A stretch of 64,000 nt of DNA from Promicromonospora thailandica (GTDB lineage: Bacteria; Actinomycetota; Actinomycetes; Actinomycetales; Cellulomonadaceae), in contig NZ_JAMTCS010000010.1 in NCBI RefSeq assembly GCF_024171955.1, positions 1-64,000 of the forward strand, given 5' to 3'. Positions 1 to 8,490 of the stretch are shown in pieces. The translations under genes and the position numbers were made by a program. A model generated the notes under the pieces. It was given only the letters and a program-made list of their open reading frames with translations. It ran no database searches and had not been told where the DNA came from. Each line of letters begins with the position of its first letter. Position 1 is the first letter of the stretch.

Positions 1-430
1 CGGCGGGCGGGTGGACCAGGCCTGGCTGGCCACCCTGGTGGAGACGCTGGGCCTGTCGGGCCGGTTGACCCACCGTCCCGGGGAGCTGTCCGGTGGGCAG
101 CAGCAGCGGGTGGCGATCGCGCGGGCGTTGATCGCTCAGCCGGAGGTGGTCTTCGCCGACGAGCCCACCGGGAACCTGGACTCGCGCTCGGGGGCCGAGG
201 TGCTGTCCTTCCTGCGCCGCTCGGTGCGGGAGCTGGGGCGCACGATCATCATGGTGACCCATGACCCCTCGGCTGCCGCGTACGCGGACCGGGTGGTGCT
301 GATCGCCGACGGTCGGATCGCCGGGGACATCAGCGACCCGACCCCGGAGTCGGCCATGGCCGGCCTGGACGCCCTGCGCACCCTGGAACCGGCCGTCACC
401 ACCGGCACCAGCACCCGGACGGGTGCGTGA
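1..430 (+). CDS. ABC transporter ATP-binding protein, LolD/MacB type (5' end outside window)
   Basis: Only the C-terminal ~142 residues are visible; the reading frame enters from the left edge, so the N-terminus and Walker A are outside the window. The signature LSGGQQQRVAIARAL, Walker B VVFADEPTGNLDS and the switch histidine in MVTHDP are all intact, as expected for a working ATPase. The Q-rich signature and EPTGNLDS are typical of the MacB/LolD/FtsE family, which powers permeases that act on lipoproteins, peptides or cell-wall processes rather than simple import. The stop codon TGA overlaps the next ATG (TGATG at 428-432), so it is translationally coupled to the FtsX-type permease that follows, its obvious partner. 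Substrate unknown. Confidence 0.93.
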   Translation, partial: GGRVDQAWLATLVETLGLSGRLTHRPGELSGGQQQRVAIARALIAQPEVVFADEPTGNLDSRSGAEVLSFLRRSVRELGRTIIMVTHDPSAAAYADRVVLIADGRIAGDISDPTPESAMAGLDALRTLEPAVTTGTSTRTGA

Positions 431-3090
431 TGGCGACACCGACCTCCACCAGTCTGCCGACGGCGCGCCTGACCCTGGCGCAGATGCGCCGCAGCACCGG
501 ACGCCTCGCCGCCGCAGGCACCGCCATCCTCATCAGCACCGCCTTCGTCACCGTGACACTGCTGGCCGGCGGTGTCATCAACGGCACCACACGCGACATG
601 ATCGCGGCCGGGTACGCCCAGGCCGACGTCGTCGTGTCCCTGCCCGAGACCGAGCCCGGCACGTTCAGCGCGGCCGACGTCGACGCAGTCGCCGACGTCG
701 ACGGCGTCGCTGCCGTGCAGCCCGTCAAGACCTGGTTCGGCGACCTGCGCAGCGGCGGCAAGGGCGGCTTCCAGCTCTTCGCACCCGTACCCGCCGACCC
801 CAGGCTGTCCCCGCTGGAGCTCTCCGACGGCGCCTGGCCCGCCGCGGCCGACGAGGTGGCCCTGACCGGACGCGTCGCCGACCGTCTCGAGGTCGGCGTC
901 GGCGACACCGTGACGCTCAACCGCACCGTCTACCCCGACGGCTGGGCCGAGAGCGAGTCCGACGACCCCGCGGCCGAGCTCGGCGAGCCGGACGACATCA
1001 CCGAGGAGCTGACCGTGAGCGGCATCGCGGACGACCCCTACGGCGCCTACACGTCGTACGGCGGTGCCGCCGCGGTCCCCGCCGCCACGCTCGACACCTG
1101 GAGCGCGGGCGAGCCGTTCGCCGACCCGGTGAGCGAGCTGCTGGTCGCGCTCGACGCTCCGCTGCGCGGCGACGAGGTACCCGCCGACCTGCGCGAGGCG
1201 GTCCTCGCCGCGACCGCCACCGGCGACGACACAGGTACGGACACAGGTACGGACACAGGTACGGGCGCGCGCGACGTGTCCGTCCGCACCACCGAGGCCG
1301 TGGCCGCGGAGCAGACCGCACGGCAGACCGGCGGCGAGGACCTCGTCTTCCTCGTGTTCGTGCTGACGTTCGCCGCCATCGCGCTGCTCATCGCCGCCAT
1401 GGTCATCACCAACACCTTCCAGGTGCTCGTGGCCCAGCGGACGCGCACCCTCGCCCTGCTGCGCTGCATCGGGGCGGGCACCGGCCAGCTCTACCGCAGC
1501 GTGCTGCTGGAGGCGGCGATCCTCGGCGTCGTCGCCTCGGCGGCCGGCATCGTGGTGGGCGCGGCGCTCGCGCAGCTCGCCCTCGTCGTGGCGCCGTCGT
1601 TCGACCTGGGCGTGCCGCTGCCCACGACCATCTCGCCGACGTGGCAGGTGGTGGTGCTGCCGCTCGCGGTCGGCGCCGTCGTGACCGTGCTCGCGGCCCT
1701 GGCCCCTGCCCGGGCGGCGACGCGGGTCGCGCCGCTGGCCGCGCTGCGCCCGTCCGACGCCCCCACGCTGCGGGCGCGCGCCGGCCGCACGCGGCTCGTC
1801 GTCTCGATCCTCTGCATGCTCGGCGGCTTCGCGGCCCTGGGCCTCGGCGTGGCCCTCGGGATGGCCGGCAGCCCGCAGGTCGGCCTGGTCGCGTCCGTGG
1901 GCGGCGGCTCGCTCGCGTTCTTCGGCGTCGTGCTGAGCGCCGTGCTCTGGCTGCCGCGCGTCGCGGCGGGCCTGGGTGGCCTCGTGGCGCGTACCGGCCC
2001 GGCGGCCCGGCTCGCCGTCGCCAACACGCTGCGCAACCCGCGGCGGACGGCGGCCACCTCCACCGCGCTGCTCATCGGCGTCACGCTCGTGACGATGATG
2101 TCGACCGGGGCCGCGAGCGCCCGGATGTCCGCGGACTCCCTGCTCGACGAGACGTTCCCGTACGACGTGAGCGTGACGCCGTCGGACGACCGGTACGTCC
2201 AGGACGTGCGCGACGCGGTCGGCGAGACCGAGGGCGTCGGTGACACGACGCTGGTCACGCGGGCGACCGTGACCGTCGGCGGGTCGAGCACCACCGTGAC
2301 GGCGGTCCAGCCCGGCGAGTTCGCCTCGGTGGTGAACGTGCCCGAGGACGCGCGGATGCTGGAGGAGGGGTTCATCCTGCTCAACGCCGACAGCGCGGGT
2401 TCGCTCGGCGTCGGCACGAACGACGTCACGACCGTCGAGGGACCGAACGGCACCATCGACCTGACCGTGCTCGTCGTCTCGGGCCAGGCGCTCGACCACG
2501 TGATGACGACCACCGACTTCGCCCGGATCACCGGCGACGACACGCAGACGGAGGTCTGGGGCACGATCACCGGGGCGGACGCGGCGACGGTGCTGGGCAG
2601 CGTGCAGGACGCGGTGGCGCAGGCCGACGGCGGCGCGTACGTGCTGGGCCCGGCCGCGCAGGCCGCGCAGTTCCGCCAGGTGGTGGACGTGATCCTCGGA
2701 ATCGTCGTGGGTCTGCTGGCCGTCGCCGTGGTGATCGCCCTGATCGGCGTGACCAACACGCTGTCCCTGTCGGTCATCGAGCGCACCCGGGAGTCCGCGA
2801 CCCTGCGGGCGATCGGGCTGGGCAAGGACCAGCTGCGGGGCATGCTCGCGGTCGAGGGCATGCTGATCGCGGGGGTGGGCGCGGTGCTGGGCATCGTGCT
2901 GGGGCTGGTGTTCGGCTGGGCCGGTGCGGCCACCGCGCTGTCGCTCATGGGCGACGTGCGCTACGCCGTGCCGTGGACGGACATCGCGGTGGTGCTGGGC
3001 GTCGCCCTCGTGGCGGGCCTGCTGGCCTCGGTGGTCCCGGCGCGCACGGCGGTCCGTACGTCCCCGGTGGCGGCCCTGGGCGTCGAGTGA
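430..3090 (+). CDS. ABC transporter permease with two FtsX domains
   Basis: 886-residue integral membrane protein, the permease partner of the preceding ATPase. It has one N-terminal membrane segment (about 20-45), a large extracytoplasmic MacB-like domain, a first FtsX block of three helices (about 300-430), a middle pair of helices, a second periplasmic-type domain (about 540-740) and a second FtsX block at the C-terminus (about 755-885). This duplicated layout is common in actinobacterial exporters with unknown cargo. I chose ATG 430, which overlaps the ATPase stop (TGATG); a GTG directly before it at 427 is also in frame. The first external domain holds a 12-bp triplicate repeat encoding Thr-Gly-Thr-Asp units. 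A strong hairpin follows the stop. Confidence 0.9.
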   Translation: MATPTSTSLPTARLTLAQMRRSTGRLAAAGTAILISTAFVTVTLLAGGVINGTTRDMIAAGYAQADVVVSLPETEPGTFSAADVDAVADVDGVAAVQPVKTWFGDLRSGGKGGFQLFAPVPADPRLSPLELSDGAWPAAADEVALTGRVADRLEVGVGDTVTLNRTVYPDGWAESESDDPAAELGEPDDITEELTVSGIADDPYGAYTSYGGAAAVPAATLDTWSAGEPFADPVSELLVALDAPLRGDEVPADLREAVLAATATGDDTGTDTGTDTGTGARDVSVRTTEAVAAEQTARQTGGEDLVFLVFVLTFAAIALLIAAMVITNTFQVLVAQRTRTLALLRCIGAGTGQLYRSVLLEAAILGVVASAAGIVVGAALAQLALVVAPSFDLGVPLPTTISPTWQVVVLPLAVGAVVTVLAALAPARAATRVAPLAALRPSDAPTLRARAGRTRLVVSILCMLGGFAALGLGVALGMAGSPQVGLVASVGGGSLAFFGVVLSAVLWLPRVAAGLGGLVARTGPAARLAVANTLRNPRRTAATSTALLIGVTLVTMMSTGAASARMSADSLLDETFPYDVSVTPSDDRYVQDVRDAVGETEGVGDTTLVTRATVTVGGSSTTVTAVQPGEFASVVNVPEDARMLEEGFILLNADSAGSLGVGTNDVTTVEGPNGTIDLTVLVVSGQALDHVMTTTDFARITGDDTQTEVWGTITGADAATVLGSVQDAVAQADGGAYVLGPAAQAAQFRQVVDVILGIVVGLLAVAVVIALIGVTNTLSLSVIERTRESATLRAIGLGKDQLRGMLAVEGMLIAGVGAVLGIVLGLVFGWAGAATALSLMGDVRYAVPWTDIAVVLGVALVAGLLASVVPARTAVRTSPVAALGVE
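1228..1263 (+). repeat. 12-bp tandem repeat, three copies, inside the FtsX permease gene
   Basis: The unit GACACAGGTACG occurs three times in exact tandem and is in frame, giving T-G-T-D repeats in an external loop just before the first FtsX helix bundle. Because the unit is a multiple of three, copy-number change would alter loop length without a frameshift. Confidence 0.9.
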
Positions 3091-3095
3091 CCCCT

Positions 3096-3148
3096 CCCGC
3101 CGAGGTGGTCGGGTGGCGAGGTGGTCGCCACCCGACCGCCTCGGCGGG
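3096..3148. terminator. bidirectional hairpin terminator between convergent genes
   Basis: A 24-bp inverted repeat (3096-3119 with 3125-3148) with a 5-nt loop and a single G-T mispair lies between the stop of the FtsX permease and the stop of the enolase-superfamily gene on the other strand. There is no clear T tract, as is usual in high-GC actinobacteria. Confidence 0.75.
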
Positions 3149-3166
3149 TCGGGGCGCGGGCCGGGG

Positions 3167-4276
3167 TCAGGACTGCAGCGGGCGCAGGTGCTGGGCGGCC
3201 GGGAGCGGGAGGCCGAAGCCCGGGGCGTCGTCCAGGCGCAGCACGCCGTCCACGGGGTCGAGCAGCGCGGGGTCGACGCCGGCCACGGTGCCCGGCACAC
3301 CCTCGACGACCTCGACGTTGCCGAGCCCGGCGGCCAGGTGCGCCGCGTAGCGGGTCTTGAGCGGCCGGCCCCAGGCGTGCGGGGAGCCGTGCACGCCGTC
3401 GGCCACGAGGCGGGGCATCAGCCGCCGCCACGCCGTCAGGCCGTAGGACAGCACGTCCATGAGCAGCACGTCGATCGACCCGGCCGCCGCGACCGGCAGC
3501 AGCGCGGCGACGTCGGGCGAGGTCTCCCCCTCGGCGATCCGGGTGTCCGGCGAGTGCGCGTCGAGCCAGGCGCGCAGTGCCTTGAGGTCGTCCGCGTCGT
3601 CCAGGAATGGCTCCTCGACCCAGAACAGGCCGACGTCGGCCACGGCCTCCAGGTAGGCCAGGAACCCGTCGCGGTCGTAGCCGTCGTTGGCGTCCACCAG
3701 GATGCGCGCGTCGGGGAACGCCTCCCGGACCGCGCGGGTCACCGCGACGTCGCGGGCGTCGCCGGCCTCGCGCGGGAGCCACCTGTTGCCCCGGCCGATC
3801 TTGAGCTTGAAGTCGCGGTGGCCCAGGGCGGCGTCGGCGCGGCACTCCTCGACCAGCACGTCGATCCCGCGCGGCGCCTCGTCGGGGTCGAGGTCGTCGA
3901 AGTAGATGGCGCCGTCGTAGACCGCGACGTCGGGCGAGCCGTGCCCGCCGAGCAGCGCGTGCACGGGGGCGTCGAGCACCACGCCGAGCAGGTCGTGCAG
4001 CGCGATGTCGAGCCAGTGCTCCGCGTCGTTGCGGATGCCCGCGGCGGGGTCGATCAGCTCCGACAGCCGACGCCCCTCGACCCGGGCGACGTCGCCCGGC
4101 GGGCCCTCGAACAGCCCCCAGCCGGTGCGGCCGTCGTCGGTGACCAGCACCGCCACGTGGGAGTCGGGTCCGGAGCCGTGGCTGCCGAGCCGTGCGTTGC
4201 GGCCGACGGTCCGGGGGTAGCGGGTCTCCAGCGAGGCGAGCCGGACGGAGCTGATGCGGGGGTCTGCGGAGGGCAT
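3167..4276 (-). CDS. mandelate racemase/muconate lactonizing enzyme family protein (enolase superfamily)
   Basis: 369 residues, the usual length of the enolase superfamily: an N-terminal capping domain (1-120) followed by a TIM-barrel domain. Visible active-site features are the KxK pair K157/K159 (FKLKIGRG), the metal ligands D195 (LVDAND), E221 or E222 (WVEEPF) and an acidic residue near 249-251 (AEGETS), and a basic histidine near H300 (HGSPHAWG). That set fits a sugar-acid dehydratase or a racemase, not an enolase. It is the last gene of an operon with an ABC sugar importer and an IclR regulator, so it probably processes the imported compound or a sugar acid made from it. ATG 4276 is preferred over an in-frame TTG at 4285. 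The exact substrate cannot be read from sequence. Confidence 0.88.
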   Translation of the reverse strand: MPSADPRISSVRLASLETRYPRTVGRNARLGSHGSGPDSHVAVLVTDDGRTGWGLFEGPPGDVARVEGRRLSELIDPAAGIRNDAEHWLDIALHDLLGVVLDAPVHALLGGHGSPDVAVYDGAIYFDDLDPDEAPRGIDVLVEECRADAALGHRDFKLKIGRGNRWLPREAGDARDVAVTRAVREAFPDARILVDANDGYDRDGFLAYLEAVADVGLFWVEEPFLDDADDLKALRAWLDAHSPDTRIAEGETSPDVAALLPVAAAGSIDVLLMDVLSYGLTAWRRLMPRLVADGVHGSPHAWGRPLKTRYAAHLAAGLGNVEVVEGVPGTVAGVDPALLDPVDGVLRLDDAPGFGLPLPAAQHLRPLQS

Positions 4277-4296
4277 GGGATCCAATCGGGTGCGGG

Positions 4297-5082
4297 TCAG
4301 GTGCGTTCGGGCGGGGGTGCCGCGCCGAGCGCGGCGGAGAGGCGGGCGGCGGTGCGGAGCACCGCCGCCACGATGGCGGGCTGGGCCGCGACGATGCGGT
4401 CGCGCGGGCCGGCCACGCTGATCGCGGCGACCGGGCCGCCCGTCCCGCGGACCGGCGCGGCGATGCAGCGGACGCCGGGCTCGCGCTCGGCGTCGTCCAG
4501 GGCCCAGCCGCGCTCACGGATCAGGTCGAGGTCGGCGTGCAGCGCGGACGGCGTGGTCAGGGTGGTGTCGGTGTACCCGGTGAGCGGGAGGCGGTCGACC
4601 ACGGCCCGGGCGTCGGCGGCGGGCAGGGCCGACAGGTAGGCCTTGCCCAGCGCCGACGCGTGCAGCGGGGCGCGGCTGCCGAGCTTGGACACCACCTTGA
4701 CCACCTGCGGCCCCTCCTCCTGCATGACGTAGCACATCTGGTCGTCGTCGACGACGGCGATGAACGCCGTCTCCTCGGTCTCGGCCACCAGCTCGCGCAG
4801 CGGCCCGGGCCCGACGGCGTGGATGTCGAGGCCCTCCATCGCCTGCAGCCCGAGCCGCAGGACGACGGGCCCCAGGCGCAGCTCGGCGTCGCCCACCACG
4901 TAGCCCCGCTCGCGCAGCGTGCCCACGATGCGGTACGCCGCGCTGCGGCTCAGACCGAGGTCCGCCGCGAGGCGCTGCACCGTCACCCCCGGGCCTGCGG
5001 CGATGCGTTCCACGATGTCCAGGCCGCGTGCGAGGGTTCCGGGGTTGCCGGTGCTCGTGTCGTTCACGCTGCCATTCTGCAC
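4297..5082 (-). CDS. IclR family transcriptional regulator
   Basis: 261 residues with the two IclR parts: an N-terminal winged helix-turn-helix (about 13-75; LAADLGLSRSAAYRIVGTL is the recognition region) and a C-terminal effector-binding domain (about 85-255). It lies 20 bp before the enolase-superfamily gene and 9 bp after the permease stop, so it is read in the same transcript as the importer. IclR regulators in such settings usually answer to the imported sugar or sugar acid. A good target would be the paired CCGGGAC repeats just downstream of the promoter in front of the binding-protein gene (8336-8373); this is inference. The start is GTG 5082; GTG 5067 is an alternative. Confidence 0.9.
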   Translation of the reverse strand: MQNGSVNDTSTGNPGTLARGLDIVERIAAGPGVTVQRLAADLGLSRSAAYRIVGTLRERGYVVGDAELRLGPVVLRLGLQAMEGLDIHAVGPGPLRELVAETEETAFIAVVDDDQMCYVMQEEGPQVVKVVSKLGSRAPLHASALGKAYLSALPAADARAVVDRLPLTGYTDTTLTTPSALHADLDLIRERGWALDDAEREPGVRCIAAPVRGTGGPVAAISVAGPRDRIVAAQPAIVAAVLRTAARLSAALGAAPPPERT

Positions 5083-5091
5083 GGCACCGGC

Positions 5092-5997
5092 TCATCCCTT
5101 GAGACCGGACCGGGCCACACCGGCGATCACGAACCGCTGCACGAAGGCGAACAGGATCAGCACGGGCACGCTCGCGATCGCCGCGCCGGCCATGACGGCC
5201 GGGAAGTCGGTCGCGTACGCGCCGCGCAGCGTCGCCAGGCCCGCGGGCAGCGTGAGCCGCTCCGGGTTGAACAGCACGTACAGCGGCCAGAGGAAGTCGT
5301 TCCAGCTGCCCAGGAAGGACAGCAGGCCGAGGGTGGCCAGCGGCGCCCGGGACAGCGGCAGCACCACGCGGACGAAGATCTGCCACCGGTTGGCGCCGTC
5401 GATCAGGGCAGCCTCCTCGAGCTCGGCCGGGAGGCTCTGGAAGAACTGCACCAGGAAGAACACGCCGAACGCGCTGGCCGCGCCGGGCACCACGAGCGCC
5501 CAGACGCTGTCGAGCCAGCCCAGCCCGTCCACGATGAGGTAGTTCGGCATGAGGAAGACGAAGCCGGGTACGAAGAGCGTGCCGATGACCAGCGCGAAGA
5601 TCAGCCGGCGGCCGGGAAACCGCATCCGGGCCAGCGGGTAGGCGGCCGCCGAGGCCGTGGCCAGCACCAGCACGGTGTGCAGCACGCCCACGAGCACCGA
5701 GTTGCCGAGCCAGCGCAGCAGCGGGGCCTGGGCGTCGGCGAACAGCCGGCCGTAGCCCTCGACGGTCGGCGTCGGCGGGATCCACTGCGGCGGCAGGGCC
5801 GTCGCGTCCCCCGTCGTCTTGAACGACGTGGACAGCATCCACAGCAGCGGGGCCAGGATCAGCACGGACAGGATGAGCAGGGCCGCGTACAGCAGCAGCG
5901 TGCCGACGACGCCGCGCCCCGTGGCCGGGTCACGCCGGGTGCGCGGGGCGGGCACGGGACGGGTGGTGCTGCTCGCGGGAACGGCGGTGGTCGCCAC
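5092..5997 (-). CDS. carbohydrate ABC transporter permease (MalG/UgpE type)
   Basis: 301 residues with six predicted membrane helices beginning near residue 30 after a Pro/Arg-rich cytoplasmic tail. The EAA loop that docks on the ATPase is clear (EEAALIDGANRWQIFVRVVLP, about 190-210). It belongs to the CUT1 family of oligosaccharide importers and pairs with the permease directly upstream, whose stop lies one base before this GTG start. A GGAG ribosome site sits 7 nt upstream of the GTG. No ATPase gene is present in the operon. Confidence 0.93.
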   Translation of the reverse strand: MATTAVPASSTTRPVPAPRTRRDPATGRGVVGTLLLYAALLILSVLILAPLLWMLSTSFKTTGDATALPPQWIPPTPTVEGYGRLFADAQAPLLRWLGNSVLVGVLHTVLVLATASAAAYPLARMRFPGRRLIFALVIGTLFVPGFVFLMPNYLIVDGLGWLDSVWALVVPGAASAFGVFFLVQFFQSLPAELEEAALIDGANRWQIFVRVVLPLSRAPLATLGLLSFLGSWNDFLWPLYVLFNPERLTLPAGLATLRGAYATDFPAVMAGAAIASVPVLILFAFVQRFVIAGVARSGLKG

Positions 5998-5998
5998 G

Positions 5999-6973
5999 TC
6001 AGCTCTCCTTCTGTCGCAGGAACAGGAAGTTCAGGGCGCTGACGACGATCAGCAGCAGGGCCAGCAGGTAGCTCATCGCGGCGGCGAGGCCCATGCGGAA
6101 CTGCTCCAGGCCCACGTCGGCGATCAGCATGATGGCCGTGCGGGTCTCGTTCGACGGGTTGCCGCCGGTGAGCAGGTAGGACTGGCCGAACATGTTGGCC
6201 GACGCCAGCACGGTCATGGTCAGGACGAAGAGGATGACGGGCCGCAGCTGCGGGATCGTGACGTGCACGAACTGCTGCCAGCGGCTCGCGCCGTCGACCT
6301 TGGCGGCGTCGTAGAGCGCCTCGTCCACGTTCTGCAGCCCCGCGAGGTAGACCACTGAGTTGAAGCCCATGGTCCACCAGACGGTCACGCCCACGAGCGA
6401 CACCCAGACCCACGGGGTCGCCGTCAGCCACGGGACCGGCTCGGTGACGCCGAGCTGCGCCAGGTACCCGTTGATCAGGCCGGTGTTGCCGTTGAGCAGG
6501 TACTGCCACAGCAGGCCCACCACGCTGACGCCCAGCACGTAGGGCGCGAAGAAGACCGCCCGGAAGAACGTGCGCCCGCGGAACCGCTGGTTGAGCAGCA
6601 GCGCCAGGCCGAGCGGGATCGCCATGAGCAGCGGCACGGAGAGCACCACGAACAGGCCGGTGGCCCGCATGCTCTCCCAGAACTGCTGCGCCACGAGCGC
6701 GTCCGGGGTGAACAGGTCCACGTAGTTCTGCAGGCCCACGAACGGGCGGTCCGGCAGGAAGAAGTCCCAGTTGTGCAGGCTCATCCACAGGCCGGCGACA
6801 GCCGGGACCAGCACGAACGTGCCGAAGATCAGCACGAACGGCGCGAGGAAGACGTACGGCGTCCAGGGCCGGGGACGATGCGGCGAGCGGGGCGTCGGGT
6901 AGAGGCCGGCGCGCGGGGCCGGCGCACCGCCGGTGCGGCGCTCCCGAGAGGCGATGGCGGCGATGGCGGTCAT
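5999..6973 (-). CDS. sugar ABC transporter permease (MalF/UgpA type)
   Basis: 324 residues; six membrane helices start near residue 38 after a charged N-terminal tail (SPHRPRPWTPY). The EAA motif is visible (DEALYDAAKVDGASRWQQF, about 218-236). It is the larger CUT1 permease half, working with the following MalG-like subunit and the upstream binding lipoprotein. It sits 3 bp after the binding-protein stop, so the three are co-transcribed. Confidence 0.93.
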   Translation of the reverse strand: MTAIAAIASRERRTGGAPAPRAGLYPTPRSPHRPRPWTPYVFLAPFVLIFGTFVLVPAVAGLWMSLHNWDFFLPDRPFVGLQNYVDLFTPDALVAQQFWESMRATGLFVVLSVPLLMAIPLGLALLLNQRFRGRTFFRAVFFAPYVLGVSVVGLLWQYLLNGNTGLINGYLAQLGVTEPVPWLTATPWVWVSLVGVTVWWTMGFNSVVYLAGLQNVDEALYDAAKVDGASRWQQFVHVTIPQLRPVILFVLTMTVLASANMFGQSYLLTGGNPSNETRTAIMLIADVGLEQFRMGLAAAMSYLLALLLIVVSALNFLFLRQKES

Positions 6974-6976
6974 GGG

Positions 6977-8314
6977 TCAGGCCCTCCCGTACTTCTCGGC
7001 GTTCTCCTGCAGCAGGAAGGACGCCTGGGTGGTCGCGGTCTCCAGCGCCGCGCGGGGGTCACCGAGCGAGAGCAGGGCGTCGCCGATCGCGGGGTACAGG
7101 ATGCTGGTCTGCACCTCGGCGATGCCGGGCACGAGCGGGTAGAACCGGATGTGCTCGACACCCCCGGCGACGTGTGACTGCGCTGTCATCTGAGCGAGCT
7201 CGGGCGAGTCGAGGACGGGCAGGCGCGCCGGCACCGGGCCGGCGGACGCCCAGCCGGTCGAGTTCGCCAGGATCCAGCCGAGGAACGTCACGACGGCGGC
7301 CAGGCGGTCGGCGTCGAACCGGGGCTGGCGGGCCACCACGAACTGGTGCGAGCCGGAGAAGGCGGCCTGCTCGGTGCCGATCCGCGGCAGCGGGGCGACG
7401 TCCCAGTCCAGCCCCTCGACCGAGCCGAGGTCGTTGATGAAGGCGCCGGGACCACCCCACAGGAACGCGTTCTGGTCGTTCTTGAACGCCATCGAGGCGT
7501 CCGAGCCGCTGACGTCCCGCGGGCTCCAGCCGGTCCGGATCAGCGACTGCTGCCAGGCGAGCGCGTCGACGCCGGGCTGCTCGGCGAACGTCGCGGCGCG
7601 GCCGTCGCCGGAGTAGTGCTCGCCGCCGAACTGCCACAGCAGGGAGTCGAAGCCGCGCCCCACACCCTGCGGGTCGACGGCGGGCAGCCAGTGGCCCCGT
7701 ACGCCGGACGACGCCAGCGCGTCGAGCGCGTGCTCGTAGGCGGCGCGGTCGGCCGGCGGGGCGTCGGGGTCGAGACCCGCCCGCTCCAGCACGCGGCGGT
7801 TGTAGAACAGCGAGTCCGGCCACATGTCCAGCGGCAGCGACCAGCGCTGGTCGCGGTAGACGCCGGAGCCCCAGACCACCGGCAGGTAGTCCTCCTCGCG
7901 CAGGCCGACCGTCTGCAGGATCTCGTCGACCGGCATGATCACCTTCCGGGCGGCGTTCGTGGCCACCTGGAAGTTGTGCATGAGCGCGAAGTCGGGTGCC
8001 AGGCCGCTCGTCACCGCGGCGGGGAACTTCTGGTAGAAGTCCGGCCAGGGCAGGGCGTACATGTCGATGCGGACGTTCGGGTGCTCCCGCGTGAACTCCG
8101 CCAGGAGCTCCCGCATCACGGGGCCGTCGCCGCCCGTGAGCCCGTTCCAGAACTTCAGCCGGACCGGCGGTCCGTCGTAGGCCGCCGGGATGCGGGGCAG
8201 CGCCGCCGTCCCGATCGTCGGCGCGCAGCCAGTGACCGCCGCCGCGACGCCGGCGAGGCCGGCCGCGCCGATCGCCCGCAGGACCGCGCGGCGCGTGAAC
8301 GTACTCGTCTCCAC
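6977..8314 (-). CDS. extracellular sugar-binding lipoprotein (family 1), Tat-type signal
   Basis: 445-residue solute-binding protein. The N-terminus has a twin-arginine pair (R8-R9 in FTRRAVLRAIG), a hydrophobic stretch and a lipobox ending VTGC, with C30 as the lipidated residue. The mature part shows the usual cluster-B features (FWNGLTGGDGP, then PWPDFYQKFPAAVTSG and NRRVLERAGLDPD). It delivers an oligosaccharide to the two downstream permeases. The start is GTG 8314 with an upstream GGTGAG ribosome site; a nearby ATG runs straight into a stop. A good promoter (TTGACC, 17 bp, TAGTGT) and paired repeats precede it, so it is the first gene of its own transcript, separated from the GH130 operon by a strong terminator. 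Confidence 0.92.
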   Translation of the reverse strand: METSTFTRRAVLRAIGAAGLAGVAAAVTGCAPTIGTAALPRIPAAYDGPPVRLKFWNGLTGGDGPVMRELLAEFTREHPNVRIDMYALPWPDFYQKFPAAVTSGLAPDFALMHNFQVATNAARKVIMPVDEILQTVGLREEDYLPVVWGSGVYRDQRWSLPLDMWPDSLFYNRRVLERAGLDPDAPPADRAAYEHALDALASSGVRGHWLPAVDPQGVGRGFDSLLWQFGGEHYSGDGRAATFAEQPGVDALAWQQSLIRTGWSPRDVSGSDASMAFKNDQNAFLWGGPGAFINDLGSVEGLDWDVAPLPRIGTEQAAFSGSHQFVVARQPRFDADRLAAVVTFLGWILANSTGWASAGPVPARLPVLDSPELAQMTAQSHVAGGVEHIRFYPLVPGIAEVQTSILYPAIGDALLSLGDPRAALETATTQASFLLQENAEKYGRA

Positions 8315-8335
8315 GTCTCACCCCATCGTGTGACT

Positions 8336-8373
8336 GTCCCGCTGACCGGGACCTCTGTGTCGATCACCGGGAC
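8336..8373 (-). promoter_or_regulatory. candidate operator: paired CCGGGAC repeats
   Basis: On the plus strand ACCGGGAC occurs at 8345-8352 and again at 8366-8373, exactly 21 bp apart (two helical turns). The first copy also forms an inverted repeat GTCCCG-N5-CGGGAC (8336-8352). The second copy touches the -10 element of the predicted promoter and the first lies just downstream of the expected start site, the place for a repressor. The IclR regulator in the same operon is the obvious candidate ligand (inference). Confidence 0.55.
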
Positions 8374-8400
8374 ACTACTGGGGGTGAAGCACGGGGTCAA
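8372..8400 (-). promoter_or_regulatory. promoter for the binding-protein/IclR/enolase operon
   Basis: Reading the minus strand, TTGACC (8395-8400), a 17-bp spacer and TAGTGT (8372-8377) form the best sigma-70-type promoter seen in this region. The predicted start is near 8365, about 50 nt before the GTG of the binding-protein gene. Confidence 0.6.
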
Positions 8401-8416
8401 CACCCGTCCACACGCC

Positions 8417-8474
8417 GCGACCCAGTCATCGCGCCCGGAACCACGGTGGATTCCGGGCGCGATGACTGGGTCGC
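8417..8474 (-). terminator. strong hairpin terminator of the GH130 operon
   Basis: A perfect 24-bp inverted repeat (8417-8440 with 8451-8474) with a 10-nt loop, 17 bp after the stop of the GH130 gene. It separates the two sugar operons. There is no T tract. Confidence 0.85.
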
Positions 8475-8490
8475 GGAAGGTGCGCCGGGG

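Noticed and set aside
136-3300. A 1054-codon minus-strand frame across the FtsX permease gene
   Set aside because: Antisense shadow with no recognisable protein features; the plus-strand permease has clear helices and FtsX domains.
8417-8474. Perfect 24-bp inverted repeat considered as an attachment site or insertion remnant
   Set aside because: It lies 17 bp after an operon end with no duplicated target or foreign gene; a terminator is the simpler reading.
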